Shown here in pieces: positions 1 to 8,800 of a DNA stretch of 29,804 bases (positions are counted from its first letter, which is position 1; each line of letters starts with the position of its first letter). The notes beneath the pieces were generated by a model, which worked only from the letters and a program-made list of their open reading frames with translations, searched no databases and was not told the DNA's origin. Origin of the DNA: DASPXY01 sp038227745 (GTDB taxonomy: Bacteria; Planctomycetota; Planctomycetia; Gemmatales; Gemmataceae); the NCBI GenBank assembly GCA_038227745.1, contig JBBRPS010000022.1:1-29804 (forward strand), in the 5' to 3' direction. Made by a program: the position numbers and the translations under genes.

Positions 1-75
1 CCGCACCGCTGTCCACGAAACGGCCACGGGTAGCAGAGCGCACGCGAGACCGCGGCGAGACGAGCCGGATGCCTT

Positions 76-139
76 AATTGGGCAAGTCCGGATCTGTGGG
101 AGGGGTGGGAGGTGACTCCCACCCCGACCCGGCCCAATT
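76..139. repeat. Nested intergenic hairpin downstream of the Rpn-like fragment
   Basis: A 10-bp perfect stem (102-111 with 116-125, loop GTGA) is enclosed by an 8-bp stem (AATTGGGC at 76-83 with GCCCAATT at 132-139). It lies 31 to 94 bases past the stop of the minus-strand fragment ending at 170, so it could end that transcript. No T-run follows, so it may equally be a dispersed palindromic repeat. No gene is seen in bases 1-169. Confidence 0.6.
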
Positions 140-169
140 TTCCCGCTGACAGCTTCCCGGATCCGTGGC

Positions 170-418
170 TCAGGGCGTAGCGAGGATCTCCTGCCAGCTT
201 GTCGCCATCGCGGCGCAGCGAATCATCCGCTTCAAACGATCCAGACCCGTGACAGCGGCAAGCCGCGCCTGGACGGATTCGTCAGGTGAGCCAATCCGTG
301 CGACGCCGACGAGCAGGATAGCCTCCCGCGCGGCCATCTCCTGCCCCTCGTCGAGGATAGCCAGATACGTATCCGATTCGTGCATCGCTCGAACTCCTCT
401 GAAGATCCGCACCGCCAC
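170..418 (-). pseudogene. Tandem C-terminal duplicate of the adjacent Rpn-like gene
   Basis: This 82-residue reading frame starts with GTG only 23 bases after the stop of the full-length gene at 442-1299. It matches that protein's last 82 or so residues nearly end to end (shared stretches RIFRGVRAMHESDT, LAILDEGQE, WQEILAT). The DNA is also close: a long block around 368-402 recurs around 642-676, and the last codons at 178-200 recur at 449-471. The N-terminal PD-(D/E)XK-like part is absent. This is therefore most simply a partial tandem duplication, a dead fragment or a short C-terminal-only protein. The frame is still open, so the duplication may be recent or the peptide may be kept. No clear ribosome binding site precedes the GTG. 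Confidence 0.75.
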
Positions 419-441
419 GAGGGGAAAACGTGCCCGTCCCT

Positions 442-1299
442 TTAGAGCGTAGCGAGGATCTCCTGCCAGCCGGTAGCGGTCACGGCTTGGAGGAGCATCC
501 GGTCCAGGCGTTCGAGATCCGTGATGCCTCCGAGGTAGGCCTTGACAGACTCGTCCGCAGGCCCCAGGCGTTTTTCACCGACGAGCAGGATGGCCTTCTT
601 CGCATGCTTCTCCTGTCCCTCGTCGAGGATGGCCAGGAAGGTATCCGATTCGTGCATCGCTCGAACTCCTCTGAAAATCCGCGCCGCCACATCGCGCCGC
701 ACCCGCAGCCCTGTCAGAAGGAAGGCGTCGGTCAGCAGCTTCTTGGCCCGCTCGAGCGGCGCCTCCTTCACCAGACGTTCCGCGATTCGTTGGGCCACCG
801 CGGTAAGCCCGTCCTCCAGCGCCAGGCCGGCGGGCAAGCGTCCCAGCACCGCCAGCGGCGTGACACCCAGGTCCGCGCCCGACAACTCCTCGGTCGGCCG
901 CTCCCACAGGGGAACGACCTCATAGCTGAAGTCCATACTACCACGCCCCGGACGCGGCGCGTAGCGGATGATGCCGTTCATGTTGGCGTGCGCCGTCTGC
1001 GGGCGCAGCAGCAGGACGATGGTATGCACCGGCACGTGGTAGTGCGCGAAGAGCAAGGCATGATACACCATCAGGTCGGCGTGCTTCCAGGCTGCGGCAC
1101 TGGACTGGAAGTCGATCTGGACGATCTCTTCCAGGGGGTCGCCGAGCCCCAGGATCAGGTCGGCCGCGGTCGTCACCGTGGACAGATCGACGTTCAGCAC
1201 CTTCACCGGCGCTACGGGCGGCCGGTCGAAGGCGGCCAGAAAGCCCTGGGGACTCTCCCGACCCATGTCTTTCAAGGTGGCGTCGAAGGTCATGGCCAT
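442..1299 (-). CDS. Rpn-like PD-(D/E)XK family protein
   Basis: A 285-residue protein with an N-terminal region like the Rpn/YhgA transposase-like PD-(D/E)XK nucleases: LGLGDP (Asp54) followed by a hydrophobic strand ending IVQIDFQSS (Asp63, Gln65). Rpn proteins usually show a similar Glu-x-Gln there. A helical segment after it (KHADLMVYHALLF) also fits. The C-terminal part (about 160-285) is helical and carries the duplicated module also found at 170-418. In characterised relatives the family stimulates recombination and cleaves DNA. For planctomycete members the role is not known, so activity here is inference. Start ATG at 1299 follows a GGAAA 8 bases upstream; Met3 (1293) is an alternative. 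It stands alone: the gene upstream (1430-2209) is on the same strand but 130 bases away. That gap holds no gene. Confidence 0.75.
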   Translation of the reverse strand: MAMTFDATLKDMGRESPQGFLAAFDRPPVAPVKVLNVDLSTVTTAADLILGLGDPLEEIVQIDFQSSAAAWKHADLMVYHALLFAHYHVPVHTIVLLLRPQTAHANMNGIIRYAPRPGRGSMDFSYEVVPLWERPTEELSGADLGVTPLAVLGRLPAGLALEDGLTAVAQRIAERLVKEAPLERAKKLLTDAFLLTGLRVRRDVAARIFRGVRAMHESDTFLAILDEGQEKHAKKAILLVGEKRLGPADESVKAYLGGITDLERLDRMLLQAVTATGWQEILATL

Positions 1300-1429
1300 G
1301 ACGACGATTTCCAGTAGTCTTCGCCCGCCGTGAGACCCTTCACGGGGGAAATGGGTGTCGCTTGACTGACCGTATACGATGCACGCTTTCCGCCGCGATC
1401 GGCGCGGGCCGCCGCCGCGGACGCCTTAT

Positions 1430-2209
1430 TCACGCGCTCGCAGGAGGCTCGCGACGAAACGGATGGAGGACGGACGTGCCCTCGTAACACCGGAGCCGCC
1501 AGCCCTGCTCGCGCACGGCGACGCAGCCCACGTAGCCCGGCCACGGGACCAGTTCGCGCAACGACCAGCGCGACGCCTCCTCCAGGTCGCCCGCCACGTC
1601 CAGCAGGCGGGCCGGTTCGCCCGGCCGCAGCTCGACGACGAAGCTGTCCAGCGGCCGCGCCAGCCCCTCTCCCGACGCCTTGATGAACGCCTCCTTTCGC
1701 GTCCAGCAGGCGAAAAACGCCCGTTCCCGGTCAGCGGAGGGCACGTCCATGAGGGCGGCGACCTCGCGCGGGGCGAAGAAGCGCCGGGCCAGTTGCTCGA
1801 AGTTGGGGTGCGGCCGCACCTGTTCCAGGTCAATGCCAAGGTCGCGGCCGCGCGCCACCGCCAGAACAGCGCCGTCGCCGGAGTGCGACAGGTTGAATCC
1901 CAGATCGCCGCCCTCCGCCAGCGCCGGCTTGCCGTGGGGGCCGTAGCAGAACTCCAGGCTCGCGGGGTCGCGGCTCAGGTAACGCGCGAGCACGGCGCGG
2001 AGGAACCCGCGGGCGGCGAGGAACCGGCTGCGGTGCCGCTCGAAGTGGAAGCGGCCGGCGCGGGCGCGCTCGTCCGGCGTCAGCGTCTGCAGCAGGCCCG
2101 CCAGGCGCTCCTCCGCCACGTCAAGCGACAGCCGCCAGGCGTGGACCTCCTCAGGCGCCAGGTCCAGGAACTTCGGCGGCGGCCCCCAGGCATCTTCCGC
2201 TGACGTCAT
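1430..2209 (-). CDS. Sfp-type 4'-phosphopantetheinyl transferase
   Basis: A 259-residue enzyme expected to move 4'-phosphopantetheine from coenzyme A to a serine on carrier proteins, activating fatty-acid, polyketide or non-ribosomal peptide synthases. The family signatures are visible: FNLSHS (105-110), GIDLEQV with magnesium ligands Asp127 and Glu129, and CWTRKEAFIKASG (Trp169, Lys172, Glu173, Lys177). The length fits the double-domain Sfp/Gsp type rather than the short AcpS type. Its ATG overlaps the TGA of the thioesterase gene (2206-2209, ATGA), so the two are probably translationally coupled. The third member of the set is the ceramidase-like gene upstream. No synthase megagene is in the window, so its carrier-protein partner must be encoded elsewhere. 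Confidence 0.93.
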   Translation of the reverse strand: MTSAEDAWGPPPKFLDLAPEEVHAWRLSLDVAEERLAGLLQTLTPDERARAGRFHFERHRSRFLAARGFLRAVLARYLSRDPASLEFCYGPHGKPALAEGGDLGFNLSHSGDGAVLAVARGRDLGIDLEQVRPHPNFEQLARRFFAPREVAALMDVPSADRERAFFACWTRKEAFIKASGEGLARPLDSFVVELRPGEPARLLDVAGDLEEASRWSLRELVPWPGYVGCVAVREQGWRLRCYEGTSVLHPFRREPPASA

Positions 2210-2991
2210 GGTGCCGTCCCTTCCGTGGCCGTCCCCACCAGAAACCGCAGATGGCCGTTGACGATCTCCAGCAGGGTGTCGCGCGAGGTGCGCGGGAAGA
2301 AGTGGTCGCCGGGCAGCAGGTGCAGGTCGAACCCCGCCGTGGCCTCCGCCTCCCAGGCGGCGAGGCTGTCCGGGCTGACCTGTTCATCCTCCAGGCCTCC
2401 GAACGCGGTGAGGGGACAGGCGAGCGGCGGCTCGGCGGTGTACCGATACGTCTCCAGGACCGCGAAGTCGGCCCGCAGCAGCGGCAGCAGGGCGTCGAGC
2501 AGTTCCGCGTTGCGCAGGACCGCTTCCGGCGTGCCCTTGAGCCGGCGCAGCTCGTCGAGGAAGCGGTCGCGCGGCAGCGTGTGCAGCGGCGGGTCGGCGG
2601 CCCGGAACCGCGCCGGTGCCTCGCAGCCCGCCACGAATAGCCAGGCCGGAAGGGGACCGCGTTCGCGCCGCAGTCGGCGGGCGGTCTCGAAGGCGAGCAG
2701 CGCCCCCAGGCTGTGGCCGAAGAACGCGAACGGTACGTCGAGCCAGGGCCGCAGCGCGGCGTTGGCCTGTTCCACCAGGGCCGGCATGGCGGTCAGCGGC
2801 GGCTCGTGGAAGCGGTTCTCGCGCCCCGGCGGCTGCACTCCGCAGACCTCGACGCCCGCCAGTGCCAGCCCCTGCCACTCCCGAAACGCCGTGGCGCCGC
2901 CGCCGGCGTGAGGGAAGCAGAACAGGCGGGCGCGGCACGGCGGCCTGTCGCGCGGGGAGAGGATCCAGGGAGAAGAAGGGATTGCCGCCAT
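2206..2991 (-). CDS. Type II thioesterase (alpha/beta hydrolase)
   Basis: A 261-residue protein of the GrsT/TesA-like type II thioesterase family. Such stand-alone enzymes remove wrong or stalled acyl groups from carrier proteins of non-ribosomal peptide or polyketide synthases. Motifs seen: FCFPHAGGG near residues 24-32 (oxyanion region), nucleophile elbow GHSLG (92-96, Ser94), an acidic residue in GGLEDEQVS (about 202), and His230 in LLPGDHFF. All triad positions are therefore present. The gene overlaps the phosphopantetheinyl transferase gene by 4 bases and begins 13 bases after the ceramidase-like stop codon, which supports one operon. The pairing of a thioesterase with an Sfp-type transferase is typical of natural-product loci, although no synthase is visible here. 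Confidence 0.92.
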   Translation of the reverse strand: MAAIPSSPWILSPRDRPPCRARLFCFPHAGGGATAFREWQGLALAGVEVCGVQPPGRENRFHEPPLTAMPALVEQANAALRPWLDVPFAFFGHSLGALLAFETARRLRRERGPLPAWLFVAGCEAPARFRAADPPLHTLPRDRFLDELRRLKGTPEAVLRNAELLDALLPLLRADFAVLETYRYTAEPPLACPLTAFGGLEDEQVSPDSLAAWEAEATAGFDLHLLPGDHFFPRTSRDTLLEIVNGHLRFLVGTATEGTAP

Positions 2992-3004
2992 GTTCCGGTG
3001 CGCT

Positions 3005-4453
3005 TCAGTCCTGCCATGCCCCGACCTGCTCGGCGATCGCCTCGATCAGCCGTTCCAGGCTCCCCGCGGCCAGCACGGCAATCGACTCCTGATAAATGCC
3101 CTTGCCGTAAGCGTCCCTCGTCGGCAGGTACGCCGGCCGCGAGCCGTTCGCCAGCGTCATCACCACCAGCGGCACCCCAGCGAAGCGCTTGCGCAGCGAC
3201 CATTGCAGCAGTTGGTAGTGCTCCGCCTCGACCGCCAGCCAGAAGGCGTCGCCCATCTGCCAGAGCGCAACGGGCAGGGGGAACGTCTCGCCCGGCGGCA
3301 GCCCGCGCACGCGCGTCAGGCCGCGCGTCATCCGCTCGACCATGGCACGGCAGTCGCGCGCCCGGTCCGCGTCGCCCGCCGCCCGCGCCTCCTCTTCCTC
3401 GGTCTGCCAGCGCGCCCGCTCCGCCTCCGTCTGCTCCGCGGTCCGCAACCCTTCGCGGTAGGGCAGGTCCACCATCCAGCGGCGGCAGCGCCAGCGCGCC
3501 TGTCGCTGCAACGTAGCCGCCTCGAGTGGCACGTGCTCCCACGCGCCCAACGTCGCCCCGGAGATCACCGGCCCCTTGTACCGGAACTGCGTCGCGGGCG
3601 CCGGCAGCCCCTCCAGCGCCGCCAGGGCGGCGTAACCCAGTTGTCGGCCGTTGCGGTCCGCCACCGCCGTGTCGCCGACGAAGCCCTCGCGCGGCCCGAG
3701 GTCCCCCGACGCCCCCTGCAAAAAGACGCACGGGACGCCGGTCGCGCCCTCGACCACCTCGCGCAGCGCGCCGGGATAGTCGGGGCTGATGAGCGTATTC
3801 TCCCACGCCAGCGTCGTCGGGTGGCAGGCGTAGTTGACGAACGTCGCCAGCGCCGCCCCGGAGTCCCCAGTAGCGCGCCCGACCAGGACCATGTCGTCGG
3901 CTGGCCCGTCGGGGTTGAACCCGCACACGAACTGGCCACTCGCCTCGTCCCAGAAATCGCGGTGCCCGGCCAGCGCGCATCTCCCCACGCCGTAAGCGAC
4001 CGTCGCCGGCCGGACCGCGCGCCGTGCCTCCGCGACGAGGGCGGCCGACCGCTCGCCCAGTTCGTCCAGGTAGCGCGGGATCAGCTCGCCCCCGGACAAG
4101 CCGACGCGCTCCAGACCCATCAGCCCGGCGCCGTGCGTGTGCGAGAAGGCGACTGTGAGCTGCTCCGGCGCCAGCCCGTTCCGGCCGCAGACCGCTTCGC
4201 GCAGCGCGTTCATCTCCCGGTCCCAGAGGAGACAGAGATCGATGGCGAGCACCACCTGCTCCGCCTCGACCGTCGGTTCGCCGTCGAGGCGCTGGAAGAC
4301 GACGGCGGTGGCGCTGAGCGGGCGGTGGACGCCGGTCGCGCGCTCGTGCGTCGCCGCGCCCCACATGCGGTGATAGATGCCGACCGGCGGCGTGATGTCG
4401 CCACGCGCCAGCCCGAAGCGGCAGCGACTTTGCGGGGTGATGACCTGGGACAT
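3005..4453 (-). CDS. Neutral/alkaline ceramidase N-terminal domain-like hydrolase
   Basis: A 482-residue protein resembling the N-terminal catalytic domain of neutral non-lysosomal ceramidases, zinc amidases that split the N-acyl bond of ceramides. Seen: an opening strand GLARGDITPPVG, the zinc-binding type motif FSHTHGAG (His105, His107), NYACHPTTL (His211) and GASGDLGPRE (247-256). Planctomycetes carry many such proteins, and few if any have proven ceramidase activity, so the substrate is uncertain. No signal peptide is obvious. ATG at 4453 is chosen because GAGGG lies 7 bases upstream; an in-frame start at 4483 would add ten residues read from a repeat sequence. The first codons (4434-4453) are duplicated, with changes, at 10943-10962. 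It leads a likely operon with the thioesterase and phosphopantetheinyl transferase genes. Confidence 0.82.
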   Translation of the reverse strand: MSQVITPQSRCRFGLARGDITPPVGIYHRMWGAATHERATGVHRPLSATAVVFQRLDGEPTVEAEQVVLAIDLCLLWDREMNALREAVCGRNGLAPEQLTVAFSHTHGAGLMGLERVGLSGGELIPRYLDELGERSAALVAEARRAVRPATVAYGVGRCALAGHRDFWDEASGQFVCGFNPDGPADDMVLVGRATGDSGAALATFVNYACHPTTLAWENTLISPDYPGALREVVEGATGVPCVFLQGASGDLGPREGFVGDTAVADRNGRQLGYAALAALEGLPAPATQFRYKGPVISGATLGAWEHVPLEAATLQRQARWRCRRWMVDLPYREGLRTAEQTEAERARWQTEEEEARAAGDADRARDCRAMVERMTRGLTRVRGLPPGETFPLPVALWQMGDAFWLAVEAEHYQLLQWSLRKRFAGVPLVVMTLANGSRPAYLPTRDAYGKGIYQESIAVLAAGSLERLIEAIAEQVGAWQD

Positions 4454-4490
4454 GGTGCGGCCCTCGAAGCCCACCCGGCACAATGGGTGG
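4434..4490. repeat. Left copy of an imperfect direct repeat bracketing the kinase-CHAT operon
   Basis: About 40 bases from 4434 match 10943 onward in the same orientation, with five single-base differences and one inserted A. Both copies run into a CCCACCC...GGGTGG inverted repeat (here 4470-4490, decayed). This copy covers the first seven codons and the leader of the ceramidase-like gene. Confidence 0.7.
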
Positions 4491-4522
4491 CCAATGTAAC
4501 CACTTTACTCGGGGACGCGCCA

Positions 4523-4551
4523 GGAGTAACTGAACGACGTTCAGTTACTCC
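4523..4551. promoter_or_regulatory. Perfect 29-bp palindrome, candidate operator
   Basis: Two 14-base arms (GGAGTAACTGAACG and its exact reverse complement) flank one central base at 4537. It lies between the divergent ceramidase-like gene (start 4453, minus) and the kinase-CHAT operon (plus). It is less GC-rich than its surroundings. The core TGAACGACGTTCA has the form of a dimeric repressor site such as those bound by TetR-family proteins. No regulator gene of that kind is nearby. A dispersed repeat is the alternative. Confidence 0.5.
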
Positions 4552-4695
4552 CGCAGATCGGTCTCTGCTCATGGCGGAGTCGCGCCCTCGGTGGAGGAGC
4601 TGGGAACCGAACCAGGAAGTCTTGAAACCGGCGCGAGGGGACAAAATCGAGGTTGGTTCGTCAACCGCGGCTACTTCCAGAGTTGGGTGTCCACG

Positions 4696-4965
4696 ATGGC
4701 GCGGCGGGGGGCATGGCGTCTGTTGCTGGAGACGGAACGGGTGCAGGCACTGCTTGGGGAGCTGCGCGACGTCGCCCGGCAGCTCCTGTGCTGGCATTAC
4801 GCCGACCAGCTGACCTTCCCGCAGATGGCCGCGGTGCTGTTCGGCGATTCGCTGCACGCGGACACCGCGCGTGCCGCGGTGAGACAGGCTTATACTGACT
4901 TATGCAGGGTGCTGCAAAGCCACGGCCTGACCAGCGGGCCGGGGGTATTCCCGTTCCCTCAGTGA
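4696..4965 (+). CDS. Small sigma-region-4-like helix-turn-helix protein
   Basis: A short protein of 89 residues. Its second half (HYADQLTFPQMAAVLFGDS, then TARAAVRQAYTDL) follows the pattern of region 4 of sigma-70 factors: a 'QLTFPQMAAVL' first helix and a 'TAR..V..AY..L' recognition-type helix. No region 2 is present, so it cannot be a complete sigma factor. A role as a DNA-binding regulator or adaptor of the operon is inference. The frame is open from a GTG at 4591, but bases 4591-4680 have poor coding character. ATG 4696 (or GTG 4687) looks better, though neither has a strong ribosome binding site. It is followed after 46 bases by the 224-residue gene, then by the giant kinase gene, all on the plus strand. 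Confidence 0.6.
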   Translation: MARRGAWRLLLETERVQALLGELRDVARQLLCWHYADQLTFPQMAAVLFGDSLHADTARAAVRQAYTDLCRVLQSHGLTSGPGVFPFPQ

Positions 4966-5011
4966 TCCGTTCTCCACCGCGGGCCGGCTCCCGCCCTGTC
5001 AGGAGGAAACC

Positions 5012-5686
5012 ATGAGCGAGCAGGTCTCCACCAAGGTCGCTCCCGAACTGCTCGAGGGTGTCCCTGAACTGCTGCGGGCGCTGTGGCAGATCGACAAGGA
5101 TCCGGCGTTGGAGCCGCTTCAGGATCCGAAGGAGCTTGCCCTGGCCCGGGAGTGGCTCGTCCGCGTTCTTCTCGACCCGCCCTCCTTTCAGGCTTACGTC
5201 CCTATCCTGGAGGGGAAGGATTATTATGACGCGGAGTTCCGTTATCCCCCTTCCCGCTGGGACAGGTGGGAGGAGGACAAACCGCAGCCGGCAACCCTTC
5301 CCACGACGGATCCGCTGCTCCTGGAGTGGTGGCAGCAACGGCAACCGCCACTCCCGCCCCCGCTGCCGATGCCTCCGGATGCCTTCCGCCCTCGGCAGCC
5401 GCTCGCCAAGGAAAGGGCGCTTCAGATCGTCAAGCACGGGCCTGAGATGTTGAGTCGGCGGCAGCTGGCTGCCCTTCTGCTCAGTCCGTTGCTGCTGTGC
5501 GAACTGGGCGACTGGATCAGCATTCAGCTGCCGGAGCCCTGGTTGCCGCACATGGAACGGCTCGGCCGCGAAGTGATGAAGCGCTGCGGCTTCGAGGTGC
5601 CCCGCCGCTTCACCAACCCGCCCGGCAAGCAACCCCCTTCGGAAGACACGGATCTGGCCGCGACGGACGAGGAGACAACCATCTGA
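5012..5686 (+). CDS. Unknown 224-residue protein of the kinase-CHAT operon
   Basis: I do not recognise a family. The start is clear: AGGAGG at 5001-5006 is 5 bases before the ATG. The sequence falls into an acidic helical N-terminal part (1-75, leucine-rich), a Trp/Tyr- and Pro-rich middle (75-130, including QPPLPPPLPMPP), a helical part with a hydrophobic stretch LAALLLSPLLLCELGDW (about 150-167), and a short acidic, disordered-looking tail (about 205-224). The hydrophobic stretch is too short and too close to charged residues to call a membrane helix. Being the middle gene of the operon, it may be a partner, regulator or substrate of the downstream kinase or protease. That is inference only. 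It lacks features that would let me call it a gasdermin. Confidence 0.8.
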   Translation: MSEQVSTKVAPELLEGVPELLRALWQIDKDPALEPLQDPKELALAREWLVRVLLDPPSFQAYVPILEGKDYYDAEFRYPPSRWDRWEEDKPQPATLPTTDPLLLEWWQQRQPPLPPPLPMPPDAFRPRQPLAKERALQIVKHGPEMLSRRQLAALLLSPLLLCELGDWISIQLPEPWLPHMERLGREVMKRCGFEVPRRFTNPPGKQPPSEDTDLAATDEETTI

Positions 5687-5812
5687 CGAGGTGCCGTAAG
5701 CAGCCAGCGAAGTCAAAGTCCTGTCCGCATCGGTAGATAATGGTTCGGCTGCTGCGTGCTGCCCCACTTCCGCCAGACAGGGTCTTTGCCGAGTTGGCAG
5801 AAAGGACGGGCC

Positions 5813-8800
5813 GTGTCTCATCCGCCGAACAACCTCTCGGAACTGCGTCCCCTCCTTGCGCCGGCGTTCGCCCTGGATGAACTCGGCCGGCTTGGAGATT
5901 TCCCCATCCTCGCCTGGTGCGGTGCCGGCGGAATGGGCTTCGTCTGCAAGGCCCGCCAGCCGGGCCTTGCGCGGGTCATCGCCCTCAAGGTGATGAAGCC
6001 GGCTTTCGCCGGGGATATCACCTTCCTGCTGCGCTTCCAGACTGAGGGCCGAACGATGGCGGCCATCCGGCATTCGCACGTCGTTCTCGTGCATTCGCCC
6101 AGCGCGGTTACCGTCCGGTATGAGAGCCGGGATTGTGTGCTGCCCTGCCTCGTCATGGAGTACCTCGAGGGCGAAACGCTCCATAGCCGTCTCGAGCGAG
6201 AGAAACGCCTGCCGGTGGAGGAGATCCTGCGGATCGGCAGGGAGATCGCCGAGGGGTTGGCCGCGATCCACGAGCAGAAGTTGATCCACCGCGACATCAA
6301 GCCGGGCAACCTCTGGCTGGAAGTACCCCAGGGGCGAGTCAAGATCCTCGACTTCGGCCTGGCCCGGGGGCTGGAGGACACGCACCTGACGGAGACGCAC
6401 CAGCGCCCCGGCACAGGGGCCTACATGGCGCCCGAGCAACTAGACGGTGAGGAGTTGGACGGGCGCTGCGATCTCTTCAGCCTGGGCTGCGTGCTGTACG
6501 AGGCGAGCGCCGGCAAGAGGGCGTTCGAGAACAGGGACCGTTCTGTCCTGCCGCGGTCGCCGCATGAAGTCAATAGCGAGGTCCCCCCGCCTCTCTCCGA
6601 CCTCATCATGAAACTGCTGGCCCGGGACCGAACCGCTCGCTACCCCTCCGCACACGAGTTGCTCGAAGAGTTGGAGAGCCTCGCGGGAATTCGGCGAAAG
6701 CCGGACCGCCCGGGCTCTGCGGTGGACAGCCCTTCCACGGTCCTGGAACTGACCTTCACCGCGATGACCGGGAGCCCCTGGCAGGGAGAGGCGAAGGTCG
6801 GCTGTGACGGGCAAGTCAGCCCGCCGTTCCCGGTCGGCGAGGGGCTGACGGCGAAAGAGCGGCAGGAGGTGCGCTGGTACGTCGAGGCGTTCATGGACCT
6901 GCCCGAGGGCGGCAACCTCGTCCGCGCCGAGGCCGTCGAGAAGCGCCTGCGCACCTACGGCGAGGAACTGTGGCAGCAGCTGCGCCGCCCCGAGGTCGAG
7001 GCCTGGCTGAAAGCGGTCCAGGCGGCGAAGTCGGGGTGGCTGGTGCTGCGCGTGGAGAAGCCCGGCGACGAGGTGGCCTTCCGCAGTGCCTGGGAACTGC
7101 TGCGGGTCGGGGAGGGCGGCGGCACGCCGCTGCACCAACTCGGAGTCTCCGTGGTGCGGCACGTGAAGCCCGCCCTGCCGACGGCGAAGGCTCGGGACAC
7201 GTCCGCCGGCCTGCGCGTCCTGGTGGTCGTGTGCCGGCCGGACGGAGCGGGTTTCCTCGATCCGCGCTACACGCCCGAGGCCATCCCGGAGGCGCTGAAG
7301 GACCGGCCCGAGGTCACGGTCGAGTTCTGCCGTCCGCCGACGTTGGCGGCCCTGGTGCGCACCCTGGAGCAGGCCCGCGACGGGGAGCCGTATCACGTGG
7401 TCCACTTCGACGGCCACGGCACCACCGCGGAAGGGGGCGTGGGCGCCCTGTGTTTCGAGGACGACAAGGGCGAGCTCGACACGGTGCGGGCCGATCGGCT
7501 GGGGACGTTGCTGGCCGGGCTCGACGTGCCGCTGATGGTGCTGGCGGCGTGCCGGACGTCGATGAAGGACTCGTCGGAGGAGACGGTGGCGACGGCGCTG
7601 CTGCGGCAGGGCGTGGGCACGGTGCTGGCGATGGGCTACGCAGTGCATGTGGACATGGACCGCGAGCTGATCGCCGGCTTCTACGAAGCCATTGCCAGGG
7701 GCAAGTCGCTGGGGGCCGCCGTGCAGTGGGCACGCAAACGGCTCCTCGCCAACATGAGCCGGCGGCTCGGCACCGGCCCGGACGCGCCGGAGGTGAAGTT
7801 GCAGGACTGGTTCGTGCCGCAGCTGTATCAGGCGGGCGACGACCCGGTCCTGTTGCCGCAGAAGCCGCGCGGGCGGAAGAAGCAGCAGGAGGGCGAGCTG
7901 ACCGGCTTCCCGCCGGCGCCGCGGGCCGGCTTCCAGGGGCGCGGCCGCGAGCTGCACCGCCTGGAGCGGGCGCTGCTGGCCCACCGCGTCGTCGTCATGT
8001 ACGCGCCGGGCGGCAGCGGCAAGACGGCGCTGGCGCGTGAGGCTGCCTACTGGTGGACGCGCACCGGTCTGTTCCCCGACGGCGCCGTCTTCGCCTCCTT
8101 CGAGAGGACGCAGTCGCCGGAAGCCGTCCTCACCGAGGTCGGCCAGGCGCTGGAGGGCGAGAAGTTCCTCCAGCGCAAGGATCCGCGCAAGGGGCTGGTC
8201 GGGCTGCTGAAGAAGAGGCGACTGCTGGTGATCTGGGACAATTACGAGTCGGTGCTGCCGGCCTTCCGCGGCGGCGAGGCGACCCCGCCGGAGTTTGCGG
8301 AACTGGCCCGCGAATGGACCGCCGGCGGGTCGCGCCTGCTGGTCACCAGCCGCGACGGCGAGGTCGGCCTGGAGGGCGCCTGGCCGTTTGCGCTGGGCGA
8401 GCTGTCCTTGCCGGAGGGGCTGTTGCTGCTGGTCCGCTACCTGGAGCGGCTGGGGGCCGACCGCCAGGAGCGCGTCCAGCGGGGGCTGACGGTGGAGGCG
8501 CTGGGGGCGTTGGTGGAGCGGCTGGGGGGGCACCCGCTGGCGCTGGAGCTGATGACGCCGTTCGTGCGCGGGCGGGGGGTGGCGGCGGTGCTGGAGGAGT
8601 TGGGGCCGCTGCTGGCTCAGGCGGCTCAGACGCACGGCGAGGGACGCAACCGCAGCCTGTGGGCGTCGCTGCACTTTTCGATTCGCCACCTGTCCGAAGC
8701 GACACGGGCGGCGCTGCCGGCGGTGGCCCTGCTGGCCGGCGGCTGCCTGGAGAACATGGCGCCGATGGTGACGGGGCTGGAGGCGGCGGCGTGGGCGACG

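Noticed and set aside
2990..4813. Plus-strand open frame of about 600 codons opposite the ceramidase-like gene
   Set aside because: It is antisense to a gene with recognised family motifs and ends inside the small operon gene in another frame.
4891..4896. TATACT as a -10 box for an internal promoter before the 224-residue gene
   Set aside because: No -35-like sequence lies 16-18 bases upstream, and it sits inside the preceding coding frame.
5012..5686. Bacterial gasdermin as the partner of the CHAT protease
   Set aside because: The sequence is Pro/Trp-rich and helical without a strand-rich pore domain or a short C-terminal inhibitory peptide that I can recognise.
4661..6439. Minus-strand open frame of about 590 codons opposite the start of the operon
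   Set aside because: It lies opposite three plus-strand genes that have ribosome binding sites or recognisable domains. No motif is seen in it.
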